A stretch of 64,000 bases of DNA from Brevundimonas sp. SGAir0440 (GCF_005484585.1 NZ_CP039435.1:2666001-2730000); one strand, 5' to 3'. Counted from the first letter of the stretch, positions 53,832 through 63,557 are shown. Numbers and translations are program-made. Notes: a model not told the origin generated them from the letters alone.

Positions 53832-53930
53832 GGAATGCTCCTGTTGTGGGTCCTGGCTTAGAGCGGGATGGGGCGGGGTTCAAGCGGGTCGACGGGCAGA
53901 CGCGATCTTCGTGGCAACGCGCGACGCAAA

Positions 53931-53961
53931 AGAAAAGGCGGCCGGAACGCTTCCGGCCGCC
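53931..53961 (-). terminator. Intrinsic terminator of the Oar-like TonB receptor gene
   Basis: On the minus strand GGCGGCCGGAA pairs with TTCCGGCCGCC around a three-base loop (53937-53961) and is followed by TTTTCTTTT. It is a strong Rho-independent terminator 65 bases after the receptor stop. Confidence 0.85.
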
Positions 53962-54025
53962 GCAGGTGAGGTTTGAAGTCAGGCCGGGCGTCGACGGCAA
54001 GCCGCGACGCCCGCTCCGACATCCA

Positions 54026-57000
54026 TCAGAAGGTGTAGCGAACACCCAGATAGGCACGACGCGGTTGAACCCACGCATTGGCTTCACCGAAGGCGTACTG
54101 ACCGCTGCCCGCGACCAGCTTCTGCTCGGCGGTGGCGGCCTGGTTGTCCAGGATGTTGAAGATGTCCAGGAACAGTTCGGCGTTTCCGATCGGCAGCGGC
54201 CGCTGATAACGGAAGCGCATGTCGAAGGTGTAATACGACGGACCCGTCGCCGAACCGACGTTGTTCGGCAGCACGAAGGTGTCCTGCACACCGCCCGACG
54301 TCGAGCCGTTGTCCATCAGCGGCAGATAGCGACCGCTGATCAACTGCGCCGGCGTATAGAGCGCGCCGCTGTTCCAGTTGAAGACGCCCGACACCTGAAG
54401 ACCGAAGTTAAAGTCGTACGAGGCATACGCCTTGAACTGGTGTTCGATGTTGCCGGGTTGCGGTCCGTACATATTGGGCGCGCGGGGGTCGAGCGCGATC
54501 CAGTCGCCCTGGAAGTCGGCGTTGGAGTCGGAGTTCGAATTCCCTTCGGCTTTGTTGTACGTGTAGGACGCCTGCCCCTGCCAGTTGTCGGTCTTGAACT
54601 TGGTGACCGTGACTTCGAAGCCGGTGTAGTTGCGCTCTCCGCCCGGCAGCGTGCCGATGACGTAGTTCGAGTTCGGCTTGGACGCGTAGCCGAAGTACGA
54701 ATACGGCAGATAGTAGAACGATCCCGGATAGGCGTAACCGAAGGGCGCAGTGGCGGCCGTCAGCGTCGGGTCGGAATACAGCGTCAGATCGAAGTCTTCC
54801 AGAATGTCGCGCGTCTCACGACGCGTGACCGTCGCGGTCAGGCCAACGCTGGAGCCCAAGGTGGTCGATGCGCCCAGCATGAACTCATCGGTGTAAGGCG
54901 TCTTGGTCGCTGGCGAGAACAGGGCGTCCGGCGTGGTCGCGCCGCCACGGGTGCGGAAGGTGACCCAGGTGCCGTTGATGTTGATCTGCTCTTCATCGAC
55001 CGGACCGGTCAGGGCGCCTGCGAAGTCCGACATGTTGTTACGGATGGGATCGTAATAGCGGCCCGCGAAACCGAACACCTTCGAACGACCGTCTCCGAGC
55101 ACGTCATAGACGACACTCAGACGCGGCGCATATTCCCAGTCGAAGGTCGCCGTCTTGGAGCCGTCGGAGGCGAAATGCTCCCACTTCTCGGCCCGAACGC
55201 CAGCATTGACGGTCAGTTGGTTGAGGGTCCAGGTGTCCTGCAGATACAGGCTCTGACCTTCGCTCTTGACGGAATACGGCGCGCTGATGGTGCGCAGGGC
55301 CCGATAGACGTTGACGTTGCCGTAGGGCGCGCCGGCCGTATTGGTGAAGCGATAGGCGTTCAACTCAGCCTGGGTGACAGTGCCGTCCAGGTTGGTATCG
55401 ACCGCCGCACGCGCCGTGGCGTTCCCCTGAATGGCGGCCAGAACCCGCGCATTGTCGGCCTGCACGATCGCACGACCAGTCCATGCGTTCGCGCCGCTGG
55501 CTGTCGTGTAATCGAGATAGGTCGTGCCAGAATAGATCGGGGCCAGCGACTGATAGGTCACGCCGCCTGGGACGGTACTGTCTTCCTCATACACGTTCTC
55601 GGTGTTGATATAGCCGCCTTTGAAGGTGTGGCTGCCAAAAGCGGTGTCGAGATAGTATTCGAAGTTCAGGCCGAACTCGTCGCGGTTGCGATGCGTCTCC
55701 ACGTTCTGCCCCACGCCGCCAAGCTGGCGCTGAGCCAAGGTCGATCCGGCCGCGTTCCGGAAGGTGACCGTGTCGGCGACGGACTGGTCCGCTGCTGTCG
55801 TCGTAACCTCGCCTTCGTGACGGAACCAGTAGGCGCCCAGTTGTAGGTCGCCCCACGTCCGGCCGTATTCTACCTTATAGTTCTTGCCGCCCTGCTCCTG
55901 TGCCCGATCCCGGTTATTCAGGGTGGCGGACGAGTTGGAGCCGCTGATGCTGGTCGGATCATCGAAATAGCTGGCCGTCAGACGGTCGTCGTCCGTGATC
56001 TGCCAGGTCAGCTTGCCGAAGGTGTATTCGCCGTCATTGGTGACGGTGCGCAGCACATTGCCGCTGTTGACGTCCAGAACCTCATCTTCACGGTGCTTCT
56101 TCTGGTACGAACCATAGAACCACAGACGATCGCGGATGATCGGCCCGCCCAGGGTCGCGGCTGTGTCATAGGTAGAGAAACCGCCCGAAGTGGTATGCTC
56201 GTCCTTGGCCACCAATCCATCGTTCTGGAAGTAGTAGTTTAGCGAACCGTGGAACTCGTTGCCGCCGGACTTGGTGACGACGCGCGAGATCAGACCGGAC
56301 CCACCAGCATATTCGGCGGGCACGCCGCTGACGATGACCTGTTGTTCCTGAATGATTTCCGAGTTGAAGTTGGTTCCGAACGTCCCGGTCGACGGGTCGG
56401 TCACGTCGACGCCGTCCAGATAGTAGACGTTATCGGTCGAAGTGCCGGTCGCACCGCCGATGTCCGAATAGTTGATGCCGGAGCGCGAGGACGGGTTGCC
56501 GCCGCTTGAGGGCTTAACGCCGGGAACCAGTTGCAGATAGCTTTGATAGCTGCGCCCCGTCGGCAGCGACTCGACCACGCCGAGGGTCAACGTCGTTCCA
56601 ACCGTCGCAGAGGTGACGTCCACCGAGGCCAGCGACGTGCCGGTCACGACGATATCGCCCAGGGTCGAGACGTCGCCCCCTTTAAGGACATAACCGAGAG
56701 AGCGCTCTTGACCGCTGACAACGGCGACATTGTTCGCAGTGAAGGCATCATAGCCCGGCGCGACGACATTGACGGAGTAGTTGATTGCAGGATCCAGGCC
56801 CGAAAGGCGCACGAAACCGGCAGAGTCCGTCACTCCGCTTCGCGTCACCAAACTGACGGAAGAATTAACGGTCACCGTTGCGCCAGCCACGGGCTGACCA
56901 CCCGCCTGGATGGAAATGCGAAGCGCGCCCGTCTGAGACTGCGCGTGCGCCACGCTTGGCAGGGCGACCAGCGACATGACGGGAATCGCGGCCAGCAAGG

Positions 57001-57055
57001 CGCCGCCTACGACGGTGCTGGCCAAAAGGCGTTGACGGATACTGCGACTATTCAA
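54026..57055 (-). CDS. Oar-like TonB-dependent receptor with carboxypeptidase-regulatory domain
   Basis: This protein has about 1009 residues from a TTG at 57055, which follows AAGGAGGGG six bases upstream; an ATG 16 codons earlier lacks this spacing. A signal peptide ends VAHAQ near residue 39. A CarboxypepD_reg-like Ig fold follows (about 42-120), then the plug (RSYQSYLQLVPGV, DNVYYLDGVDV, AEYAGGSGLISRVVTKSG) and a large barrel ending in a YTF-type aromatic terminus. This architecture is that of Oar/TonB receptors for peptides or proteins. It is divergent from a NUDIX gene across a short AT-rich gap. Confidence 0.93.
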   Translation of the reverse strand: MNSRSIRQRLLASTVVGGALLAAIPVMSLVALPSVAHAQSQTGALRISIQAGGQPVAGATVTVNSSVSLVTRSGVTDSAGFVRLSGLDPAINYSVNVVAPGYDAFTANNVAVVSGQERSLGYVLKGGDVSTLGDIVVTGTSLASVDVTSATVGTTLTLGVVESLPTGRSYQSYLQLVPGVKPSSGGNPSSRSGINYSDIGGATGTSTDNVYYLDGVDVTDPSTGTFGTNFNSEIIQEQQVIVSGVPAEYAGGSGLISRVVTKSGGNEFHGSLNYYFQNDGLVAKDEHTTSGGFSTYDTAATLGGPIIRDRLWFYGSYQKKHREDEVLDVNSGNVLRTVTNDGEYTFGKLTWQITDDDRLTASYFDDPTSISGSNSSATLNNRDRAQEQGGKNYKVEYGRTWGDLQLGAYWFRHEGEVTTTAADQSVADTVTFRNAAGSTLAQRQLGGVGQNVETHRNRDEFGLNFEYYLDTAFGSHTFKGGYINTENVYEEDSTVPGGVTYQSLAPIYSGTTYLDYTTASGANAWTGRAIVQADNARVLAAIQGNATARAAVDTNLDGTVTQAELNAYRFTNTAGAPYGNVNVYRALRTISAPYSVKSEGQSLYLQDTWTLNQLTVNAGVRAEKWEHFASDGSKTATFDWEYAPRLSVVYDVLGDGRSKVFGFAGRYYDPIRNNMSDFAGALTGPVDEEQININGTWVTFRTRGGATTPDALFSPATKTPYTDEFMLGASTTLGSSVGLTATVTRRETRDILEDFDLTLYSDPTLTAATAPFGYAYPGSFYYLPYSYFGYASKPNSNYVIGTLPGGERNYTGFEVTVTKFKTDNWQGQASYTYNKAEGNSNSDSNADFQGDWIALDPRAPNMYGPQPGNIEHQFKAYASYDFNFGLQVSGVFNWNSGALYTPAQLISGRYLPLMDNGSTSGGVQDTFVLPNNVGSATGPSYYTFDMRFRYQRPLPIGNAELFLDIFNILDNQAATAEQKLVAGSGQYAFGEANAWVQPRRAYLGVRYTF

Positions 57056-57347
57056 AACGAACCCCTCCTTGAAAAGAGCCCGACGACCGATCGACATCCC
57101 CATGCCGATGGCCCCCGGCGCACACCCAGGGCGGGTGTGTGAAAGGGAGCCTAAGCAGACGCGCCGTATTCGCCACGATTATTACAACGCCGTCATAAAA
57201 CAGCGTCACGCCGTGCCAATATTGCCACGCATAAGACACACTTCGGATTGCGACGTTATAACAGATCGATTTTATGAGGTCGTTTGAGACCCCAGATGGA
57301 TACGCTAGTGCTCAAACACGTCGAATTTCCACAGTGTTGACCCACCA

Positions 57348-57818
57348 ATGACCTGGCGCATTCACGTCGAACCCTTCACCCGCCCCCTCTTCTTCGCCTG
57401 GTCGCGGATGACGCGGGGCAAGACGTTGGGCGTGCGGGCGGTGGCGGTGGATGCGCGCGGGCGGGTGCTGATGGTGCGGCACACCTATCTCAAGGGCTGG
57501 TGGCTGCCGGGCGGCGGGGTGGATCGGGGCGAAACCACGCACGCCGCCGTGGTGCGCGAACTGCGTGAAGAGGCCGGTCTGGTCACGCGCGGGGCGCCGC
57601 GCCTGATCTCGATCCATTCAAACGAGCGCTTCTTTCCCGGCGATCACGTCGCCGTCTTCCGCATCGACGCCTTCGATGTAGGCGAGCGCACCAGTCACGG
57701 CGAGATCGCCGAGATCGGCTGGTTCTCGCCCTCCGCCCTGCCCGACGACGTGAACCGTGGCTGTCGCGCGCGTTTGGCCGAAATCTTCGACGGCGCCCCG
57801 ATCGATCCGGATTGGTGA
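57348..57818 (+). CDS. NUDIX hydrolase
   Basis: This 156-residue protein has the complete Nudix box at about 56-78 (G-x5-E-x7-REUxEExGU with R70, E71, E74, E75 and G77). It should hydrolyse a nucleoside diphosphate linked to another moiety; the substrate is unknown. The N-terminal 25 residues are a short extension. Its divergent promoter region (57056-57347) is AT-richer than the neighbourhood. Confidence 0.92.
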   Translation: MTWRIHVEPFTRPLFFAWSRMTRGKTLGVRAVAVDARGRVLMVRHTYLKGWWLPGGGVDRGETTHAAVVRELREEAGLVTRGAPRLISIHSNERFFPGDHVAVFRIDAFDVGERTSHGEIAEIGWFSPSALPDDVNRGCRARLAEIFDGAPIDPDW

Positions 57819-57878
57819 GACGGAAACCACCCGTGGCTGCGTTTTAGAATGGTCAAGCCTGTTCGGAAGGATCGCACT

Positions 57879-58742
57879 ATGCCTCTCTCGCGTCGCCTGG
57901 CCCTTATCGGCCTGGCCGTCAGCGCCACCCTTCCCGCCCACGCCCTCGCCCAGACCCGCAGCGATCGTCGACAGCGTCGCATGGCGCCCACCGGACCGGC
58001 TGTCGCGCCCGCCCACACCTTCACCTTCGGTCCCGACCCGCTTCAGGCCTATGACCTCTATGCGGACAGAGGGACGGGACCGATCCTGATGTTCGTCCAC
58101 GGCGGCGGCTGGTCACGGGGCGAACGGACCAATGTCGCCGCCCTGCCTGACTATGCTCAGCGCCACGGCTTTACTCTGGCCTCGACCAGCTATCGGCTGG
58201 CGCCCGCCGTCAGCGCGCGCGAGTCGGCCTTGGATGTCGCCGCCGCCGTCGCCGATCTGAAGCGCCGCCTGCCCGGACGGCCGATCTATCTGCTGGGCCA
58301 TTCGGCCGGGGCCCATCTGGCCGCGCTGATCGGAATCGATCCCGAATACCTCGGCGCAGTTGGGGCGAAGCCGTCGGATCTGGCGGGGGTGATCCTGCTG
58401 GACGGGGCCGGCTATGACGCCACGGCGCCACGCGGGACCGGCCCGGTCGACCAGTGGCTGGGCCGAACCTATGATCAGGCCTTCGGCGATCAGGCCGCCG
58501 CCTTGTCGCCTACTCTGCTTATCCGCCCCGGCGTAACCTACCCGCCCTTCCTCATCTTCCACGTCGCCCGGCGGCAGGATTCAACGACCCAGAGTCGCGG
58601 CCTGGCTGAGGCTCTGATCCGGGTCGGCGGCCGCGCAGAGGTCGTCGCCGCACCGGACGACAGCCACATGACCATCAAACGCGACTTCGGCGTCGCCGGC
58701 GATCCCGAAGGCGAACGCGCCGCCCGCTTCATCCGGGGGTAA
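57879..58742 (+). CDS. Exported alpha/beta hydrolase (esterase)
   Basis: This protein has 287 residues from the ATG at 57879 behind GGAAGG. A signal peptide ends at HALAQ (about residue 25). The alpha/beta-hydrolase fold has the HGGGW oxyanion motif at 74-78, the nucleophile S142 in GHSAGAH, and the terminal His in DDSHMTI. This HGGGW/GHSAG pattern is typical of BD-FAE/carboxylesterase-type enzymes, probably periplasmic; the substrate is unknown. Confidence 0.88.
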   Translation: MPLSRRLALIGLAVSATLPAHALAQTRSDRRQRRMAPTGPAVAPAHTFTFGPDPLQAYDLYADRGTGPILMFVHGGGWSRGERTNVAALPDYAQRHGFTLASTSYRLAPAVSARESALDVAAAVADLKRRLPGRPIYLLGHSAGAHLAALIGIDPEYLGAVGAKPSDLAGVILLDGAGYDATAPRGTGPVDQWLGRTYDQAFGDQAAALSPTLLIRPGVTYPPFLIFHVARRQDSTTQSRGLAEALIRVGGRAEVVAAPDDSHMTIKRDFGVAGDPEGERAARFIRG

Positions 58743-58773
58743 CAATCGGCGAGCGCCATGCTAGCCAAGGGCC

Positions 58774-59220
58774 ATGAACCCGTCCCTGCTCGCCATTCTC
58801 GTCGTCATCCTGGCCGGCGGCGCCACCGCGCTTCAGGCGCCGACCAACGCCAAGCTGGCGACCGCCGTGGCCTCGCCGGTCAACGCGGCCTTCATCTCGT
58901 TTGCGGTCGGCACGACGGTGCTGGGGATATTGGCGGCCATCCTGCACACCCGGCCGGACATGGCCGCGACGCGGGCGCTGCCCTGGTACGCCTGGCTGGG
59001 CGGGGCCTACGGCGCCTGTTTCGTGGTCGCGGCCGCTTGGGGCGTGCCGCGCCTGGGCGTGGCCATGACCATCACCCTGATGGTCGGGGGCCAGTTGCTG
59101 CTCAGCCTGGCGCTGGATCATTTCGGGGCGCTGGGCGTGCCGCGCCAGCCGCTGAACATCGGCCGCGTCGCCGGGGTGGGGCTTGTTCTGGCCGGCGTCC
59201 TTCTGGTCCGGCGCTCTTGA
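58774..59220 (+). CDS. DMT-superfamily transporter, YdcZ/DUF606 type
   Basis: This 148-residue protein has five transmembrane helices and matches the YdcZ/DUF606 half-size DMT family (GGATALQAPTNAKLATAV at the N-terminus, WYAWLGGAYGACFV in the middle). It likely acts as a dimer exporting a small hydrophobic or cationic compound. It lies 31 bases after the esterase gene and 16 before uvrC. Confidence 0.85.
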   Translation: MNPSLLAILVVILAGGATALQAPTNAKLATAVASPVNAAFISFAVGTTVLGILAAILHTRPDMAATRALPWYAWLGGAYGACFVVAAAWGVPRLGVAMTITLMVGGQLLLSLALDHFGALGVPRQPLNIGRVAGVGLVLAGVLLVRRS

Positions 59221-59236
59221 CCCTATATCGGGCGCG

Positions 59237-61105
59237 ATGACCGAGGAGACGCCTGATTCCCAACTGAAAGCCGCCGCCCTGATCGCCGACGAGGCGCGCC
59301 GGGCGCCGGATAAGCCGGGCGTCTATCGCATGTATGGCGAGGATGGGTCGTGCCTGTACGTCGGCAAGGCCAAGTCGCTGAAGAAGCGCATCATCCAGTA
59401 TGCGCAGGGGCGTTTTCACACCCAGCGCATCGGCCTGATGGTGTCGCAGACCCGGTCGATGGAGCTGGTGGTCACCGCCACCGAGACCGAAGCCCTGCTG
59501 CTGGAATCCAACTTCATCAAGAAGCTGAAGCCCCGCTTCAACGTGGTGCTGCGCGACGACAAGTCCTTCGCCGAACTGATGATCCGCCGCGACCACCGCG
59601 CGCCCCAGGTCAGAAAGCATCGCGGCGCCCACACGACGCCCGGCGACTATTTCGGCCCCTTCGCCTCGACCTGGGCGGTCAACCGCACGCTGAACACCCT
59701 GCAGAAGGCCTTCCTGCTGCGCTCCTGTTCCGACAGCGTCTATGAGACCCGCACCCGCCCCTGCATGCTGCACCAGATCAAGCGCTGTTCGGCGCCGTGC
59801 ACCGGCCTGATCAGCCTTGAGGACTACGGCGAACTGGTCACCGAGGCCGAACAGTTCCTGCGCGGCAAGTCCCGCGCCGTCATCGGCCGCCTGTCCAAGG
59901 AGATGCAGGCGGCGTCCGACGAGATGGACTTCGAACAGGCCGCCCGCGTGCGCGACCGCATCCGCGCCCTGTCGGCCATATCGATGGAGAACTCGGTCAG
60001 CGCCGACAGCGTAGCCGAAGGCGACGTCTTCGCCCTGCATTCCGACGGGGGCCAGGCCTGCGTCCAGGTCTTCTTCTATCGCGCCGGCCAGAACTGGGGC
60101 GGCCGCGCCTATTTCCCGCGCGTGGACAAGACCGACACCGATCCCGAGATCCTGGCCGCCTTCCTGGGCCAGTTCTACGAGGACAAGCCGATCCCGCGCC
60201 TGATCCTGTCCAACGTGCGCCCGCACGAGCTGGAACTGCTGGAAGAGGCCTTCTCGATGAAGGCGGATCGCAAGGTCGAGATCGTCCGCCCGATGCGCGG
60301 CGAGAAGCTGGCGCTGGTCGACCACGCCCTGACCAATGCGCGCGAGGCCCTGGGCCGTCGCCTGGCCGAAAGCTCGGCGCAGGGCAAGATCCTGGACGAG
60401 GTGTGCGAGGCCTTCGGGCTGGAGAGCCGCCCCGAACGGATCGAAATCTACGACAACGCCCACATTCAAGGAACGAACGCGGTGGGCGGCATGGTCGTCG
60501 CCGGCCCCGAAGGCTTCCAGAAGTCGCAGTATCGCAAGTTCAACATCCGGGGCGAGGATCTGACGCCCGGCGACGACTACGGCATGATGCGCGAGGTGAT
60601 GCGTCGTCGCTTCTCACGCCTGGTCAAGGACGAGGAAGAGGGCGAAGACGTCGTCCGCCCCGACCTGCTGCTGATCGACGGCGGCGCGGGACAGTTGGCC
60701 GAGGTGCTGGCGGTCATGGCCGACCTGGGCGGACTGGATGACATCACCGTCGTCGGCGTGGCCAAGGGGCCCGATCGCGACGCCGGCATGGAGAAGTTCT
60801 TCATGCCCGGCAAGGCGCCCTTCATGCTGCCGCTGAAGTCGCCAGCCCTTTACTACCTACAGCGGCTGCGCGACGAGGCCCACCGCTTCGCCAACGGCGC
60901 CCACGCCAAGCGCCGCTCTATGGACATCAAGAAGAATCCGCTGGACGAGATTGAAGGCGTCGGCCCCGGCCGCAAGAAGGCCCTGCTGCACGCCTTCGGC
61001 TCGGCCAAGGGCGTCAGCCGCGCCTCCCTGGCCGATTTGGTCAAGGTTGACGGCATCAATCAGCCCCTCGCCGAACGCATCCACGCCTTCTTCCGTAAAA
61101 GCTGA
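59237..61105 (+). CDS. uvrC: Excinuclease ABC subunit C
   Basis: This protein has 622 residues from the ATG at 59237. The GIY-YIG domain (about 24-105; KPGVYRMYG, CLYVGKAKSLKKR) makes the 3' incision, a UVR motif near 215-250 contacts UvrB, and the RNase H-like domain with the DNAHIQGTNAVGGMVV block makes the 5' incision. Two C-terminal helix-hairpin-helix motifs (IEGVGPGRKKALL, DLVKVDGINQPLAERI) bind DNA. All parts are complete. It performs both cuts in nucleotide excision repair. Confidence 0.97.
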   Translation: MTEETPDSQLKAAALIADEARRAPDKPGVYRMYGEDGSCLYVGKAKSLKKRIIQYAQGRFHTQRIGLMVSQTRSMELVVTATETEALLLESNFIKKLKPRFNVVLRDDKSFAELMIRRDHRAPQVRKHRGAHTTPGDYFGPFASTWAVNRTLNTLQKAFLLRSCSDSVYETRTRPCMLHQIKRCSAPCTGLISLEDYGELVTEAEQFLRGKSRAVIGRLSKEMQAASDEMDFEQAARVRDRIRALSAISMENSVSADSVAEGDVFALHSDGGQACVQVFFYRAGQNWGGRAYFPRVDKTDTDPEILAAFLGQFYEDKPIPRLILSNVRPHELELLEEAFSMKADRKVEIVRPMRGEKLALVDHALTNAREALGRRLAESSAQGKILDEVCEAFGLESRPERIEIYDNAHIQGTNAVGGMVVAGPEGFQKSQYRKFNIRGEDLTPGDDYGMMREVMRRRFSRLVKDEEEGEDVVRPDLLLIDGGAGQLAEVLAVMADLGGLDDITVVGVAKGPDRDAGMEKFFMPGKAPFMLPLKSPALYYLQRLRDEAHRFANGAHAKRRSMDIKKNPLDEIEGVGPGRKKALLHAFGSAKGVSRASLADLVKVDGINQPLAERIHAFFRKS

Positions 61106-61126
61106 GCCGGAGCTAAGACACCGACC

Positions 61127-61750
61127 ATGAGCGACATCGAAGACGAACTGACCGCCGGCTATCGCCGCTTCCGCGCCGAGCACTGGCCGACGGCCCGCGC
61201 CGAGTACGAAACCCTGGCGACCAAGGGCCAGAAGCCGCACACCCTGATCGTGGCCTGTTCCGACAGCCGCGCCGATCCGGCCCTGATCTTCGACGCCAAG
61301 CCGGGCGAACTGTTCGTCGTGCGCAACGTCGCCAACCTGGTCCCGCCCTATGAGCCGGACGGCAAGCTGCACGGCGTGTCGGCGGCGCTGGAGTTCGGGG
61401 TCAAGGTGCTGGGCGTCAAGCGGATCGTGGTCATGGGCCACGCCCACTGCGGCGGGGTCAACGCCATGATCAACGGCGCCCCTGAAATCGTCGCCGACTT
61501 CGTCGCCCCCTGGATCGCGCAAGGGACGCCCGTCGTCCAGCATGTCGCCGAAACCGTCGCCCCCGACCAACTGGAGCGCGCGGCCGAAGAAGCCATCGTG
61601 CGGCTGTCAATCCGGAACTTGCGCACCTTCCCCTGGATCGCCGAGCGCGAAGCCAAGGGCGAACTTCAGCTCAGCGGCCTGCACTTCGGCATCGCCGAGG
61701 GCGCGCTGACGGCCCTGACCGACAAGCCCCGGTTCGAACCGTTGGATTGA
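61127..61750 (+). CDS. Beta-carbonic anhydrase
   Basis: This 207-residue enzyme interconverts CO2 and bicarbonate. Zinc ligands are C44 (ACSDSR), H105 and C108 (GHAHCGG), with the D46/R48 dyad. It is 21 bases downstream of uvrC on the same strand. It is distinct from the gamma-type relative at 12798-13325, so the window has two carbonic anhydrase folds. Confidence 0.95.
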   Translation: MSDIEDELTAGYRRFRAEHWPTARAEYETLATKGQKPHTLIVACSDSRADPALIFDAKPGELFVVRNVANLVPPYEPDGKLHGVSAALEFGVKVLGVKRIVVMGHAHCGGVNAMINGAPEIVADFVAPWIAQGTPVVQHVAETVAPDQLERAAEEAIVRLSIRNLRTFPWIAEREAKGELQLSGLHFGIAEGALTALTDKPRFEPLD

Positions 61751-61788
61751 GCGGCGAACCGTGCCACACCCGGCGCGTTGCAACGGAC

Positions 61789-62439
61789 ATGACGATGACC
61801 TCCGCCCACCGCGCCAACCCCATCCCCAACATCCTGACCGGGCTGCGTCTGGCGGCCGGTGTGGTGATGTTCGCCATGATGGCCGGGGCCGCCCCCGGGG
61901 CTCTGGAGGCCTGGCTGTCGCCGGAAACGCAAGGGAAGTTCAGCGTCTGGGCGTTCTGGATCTTCGTCATCGCCGCCTCGACCGACTGGGTCGACGGCTA
62001 TCTGGCCCGGCGCTGGAACGCGACCACGCGCTGGGGCGCCATTCTGGATCCCATCGCCGACAAGGTGTTGGTGACCGGGGCCATCCTGGGCGTCCTTGCC
62101 TCGGGATCCCTGCCCGGCATCGCCCTGCCCTGCGGCCTGATCCTGTTCCGCGAATTCGCCGTCTCCGCCCTGCGCGAGACGATGGCCGGCCGCATCGAAC
62201 TGCCCGTCACCCTGGCCGCCAAATGGAAGACCACGGTGCAGATGGTGGCGCTCGCCGCGCTTCAGCTGACCCTGCTGTGGGGCGCCCTGGGCCTGCAGAA
62301 CGACGACGGATCGCCGCTGGCCTGGCAGCCGGCGTTCGAATCCTTCGCCATCTTCCTGATCTGGTTCGCCGCCATCATCACCCTGTGGACCGGCTGGCAG
62401 TATTTCAGCGAAGCCCGTCGCCAGATGCGCGACCTTTAG
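61789..62439 (+). CDS. pgsA: CDP-diacylglycerol-glycerol-3-phosphate 3-phosphatidyltransferase
   Basis: This protein has 216 residues from the ATG at 61789; an earlier TTG overlapping the previous gene is possible. The CDP-alcohol phosphotransferase motif is complete: D66, D69, G70, A73, R74, G83, D87 and D91. About six transmembrane helices place it in the inner membrane. It makes phosphatidylglycerol phosphate for PG and cardiolipin. The NPIPNILTGLR N-terminus is typical of PgsA. Its 3' end overlaps the convergent protease gene by four bases. Confidence 0.94.
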   Translation: MTMTSAHRANPIPNILTGLRLAAGVVMFAMMAGAAPGALEAWLSPETQGKFSVWAFWIFVIAASTDWVDGYLARRWNATTRWGAILDPIADKVLVTGAILGVLASGSLPGIALPCGLILFREFAVSALRETMAGRIELPVTLAAKWKTTVQMVALAALQLTLLWGALGLQNDDGSPLAWQPAFESFAIFLIWFAAIITLWTGWQYFSEARRQMRDL

Positions 62440-62951
62440 GGCCGCAGCGTCAGCCCGGCCGGCGTGGCGGAAAAGGCGGAAAGCCGGCCCAGATAGCTCA
62501 TGCCCAGCAGGGAGTATTCCAGCCCCTGCTCCACCACCAGGGCCTCGACCCGGTCCACCCGCGCGCCCGCGACCGAGATCGTCTTCAGCTGGACCGGCGC
62601 CGCGCGCACGACGCCCGATGCGGTCTGGACCTTGCCGGTGAACGCTTCGGGCTCGGGATCGACGCCCAACCGCAGGGCGTCGGCGCGCGTCAGGGCGACC
62701 ACGCTGGCGCCGGTGTCCACCAGCACCCGCACCGCCTTGCCGTCGATATTGGCCTCGGCCCAGTAGTGGCCGTCCGCGCCCTTGACCACCTGGGCGTCGG
62801 TTCCGGAGGCGCCCACCGCCGCCTCGACCACGGGCGTCGCCGCCTGGGCCATGCCGTCGCCTTCCAGATGGCGGATCGTCAGCGCCGTGCCGAACGACGC
62901 CATGAGCGCGAAGCCGAGGACCACGACAGACTGGGTATCGATGCGAACCAT
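62436..62951 (-). CDS. Retropepsin-like aspartic protease (TIGR02281 type)
   Basis: This 171-residue protein has an N-terminal membrane anchor (about 8-28) and a retropepsin-like domain (about 60-170) with the active-site VDTGAS (D79). The LGMSYLGRLSAF segment near the C-terminus is the conserved flap/strand region of the clan AA family. It probably acts as a periplasmic dimeric protease anchored to the inner membrane; targets are unknown. Confidence 0.88.
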   Translation of the reverse strand: MVRIDTQSVVVLGFALMASFGTALTIRHLEGDGMAQAATPVVEAAVGASGTDAQVVKGADGHYWAEANIDGKAVRVLVDTGASVVALTRADALRLGVDPEPEAFTGKVQTASGVVRAAPVQLKTISVAGARVDRVEALVVEQGLEYSLLGMSYLGRLSAFSATPAGLTLRP

Positions 62952-63026
62952 GCCTCTGTCCTAAAGGCGCGGCGTTGGGATGGGGTGAAACGACGTGGCT
63001 GACGAAAGCTTAAGCCGCGAACCGCG

Positions 63027-63248
63027 CTAGCCCAGCTTGACCGGATCGATCTGACTGCGGCGCGACGGCAGGTCGGCCATGACCGCCGCGCGCTCGGCGT
63101 CGCTCAGCGCCCGCCAGCCGGCGATCTCCTTCAGCGTGCGAAAACAGCCCAGACACAGGCCGCTCTCGCCATCGACCGCGCACACCATGACGCAGGGCGT
63201 GGCGATGGCCTTGGGCGGTCCGGGCCGGCTCGGGGTCGTCGCGCTCAT
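63027..63248 (-). CDS. DUF1289 protein, cysteine-rich
   Basis: This protein has 73 residues from the ATG at 63248. Four Cys lie in TPCVMVCAV and LCLGCFRT, the defining pattern of DUF1289, which may bind a metal. The conserved ALSDAERAAVMADLP C-terminus is present. Cytoplasmic; function unknown. It is divergent from the small ORF at 63405. Confidence 0.9.
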   Translation of the reverse strand: MSATTPSRPGPPKAIATPCVMVCAVDGESGLCLGCFRTLKEIAGWRALSDAERAAVMADLPSRRSQIDPVKLG

Positions 63249-63292
63249 TGTGACACAGTGGCGAAAATCACTCCGACTCCTGACGAATAAAG

Positions 63293-63320
63293 TTGCAAAT
63301 TCACGAAACTGTCTTATATT
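63293..63320 (+). promoter_or_regulatory. Sigma-70-like promoter for the small ORF
   Basis: TTGCAA at 63293-63298 and TATATT at 63315-63320 are separated by 16 bases in an AT-rich patch, unusual for this window. Transcription would enter a leader of about 75 bases before the small ORF at 63405. Confidence 0.5.
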
Positions 63321-63404
63321 GGCTGATGACGCGAAACGACTGACGGTGGAATCCCATTGGTACGACGCGTCTCTTTTCATCGTTCTGCGAAAGGAGACGC
63401 CAAG

Positions 63405-63557
63405 ATGAACGATAAGGAGCGTAACCTCCAACACGCCATGATGTCCTTCGCCCTTTGGGGCGGGATGCTGGTCAACAGTCGGCATATGCCGTCGAACTCG
63501 GGCCGGGTGGTCAGCCATCCGTCCAACTTCGTACCCTACACGATCAAGAAACGTTGA
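63405..63557 (+). CDS. Small 50-residue protein with its own promoter and terminator
   Basis: The ATG at 63405 follows a clear AAGGAG ribosome-binding site. The product has an amphipathic or hydrophobic stretch at about 9-24 (QHAMMSFALWGGMLVN) and a basic C-terminus ending KKR. A promoter-like pair lies upstream and an intrinsic terminator follows, so it forms a monocistronic unit. No family is recognised; it could be a small membrane-associated protein. Confidence 0.65.
   Translation: MNDKERNLQHAMMSFALWGGMLVNSRHMPSNSGRVVSHPSNFVPYTIKKR

Noticed and set aside
53846..55846. Plus-strand frame of 666 codons opposite the Oar-like receptor
   Set aside because: Antisense shadow with Val/Gly/Arg-rich composition.
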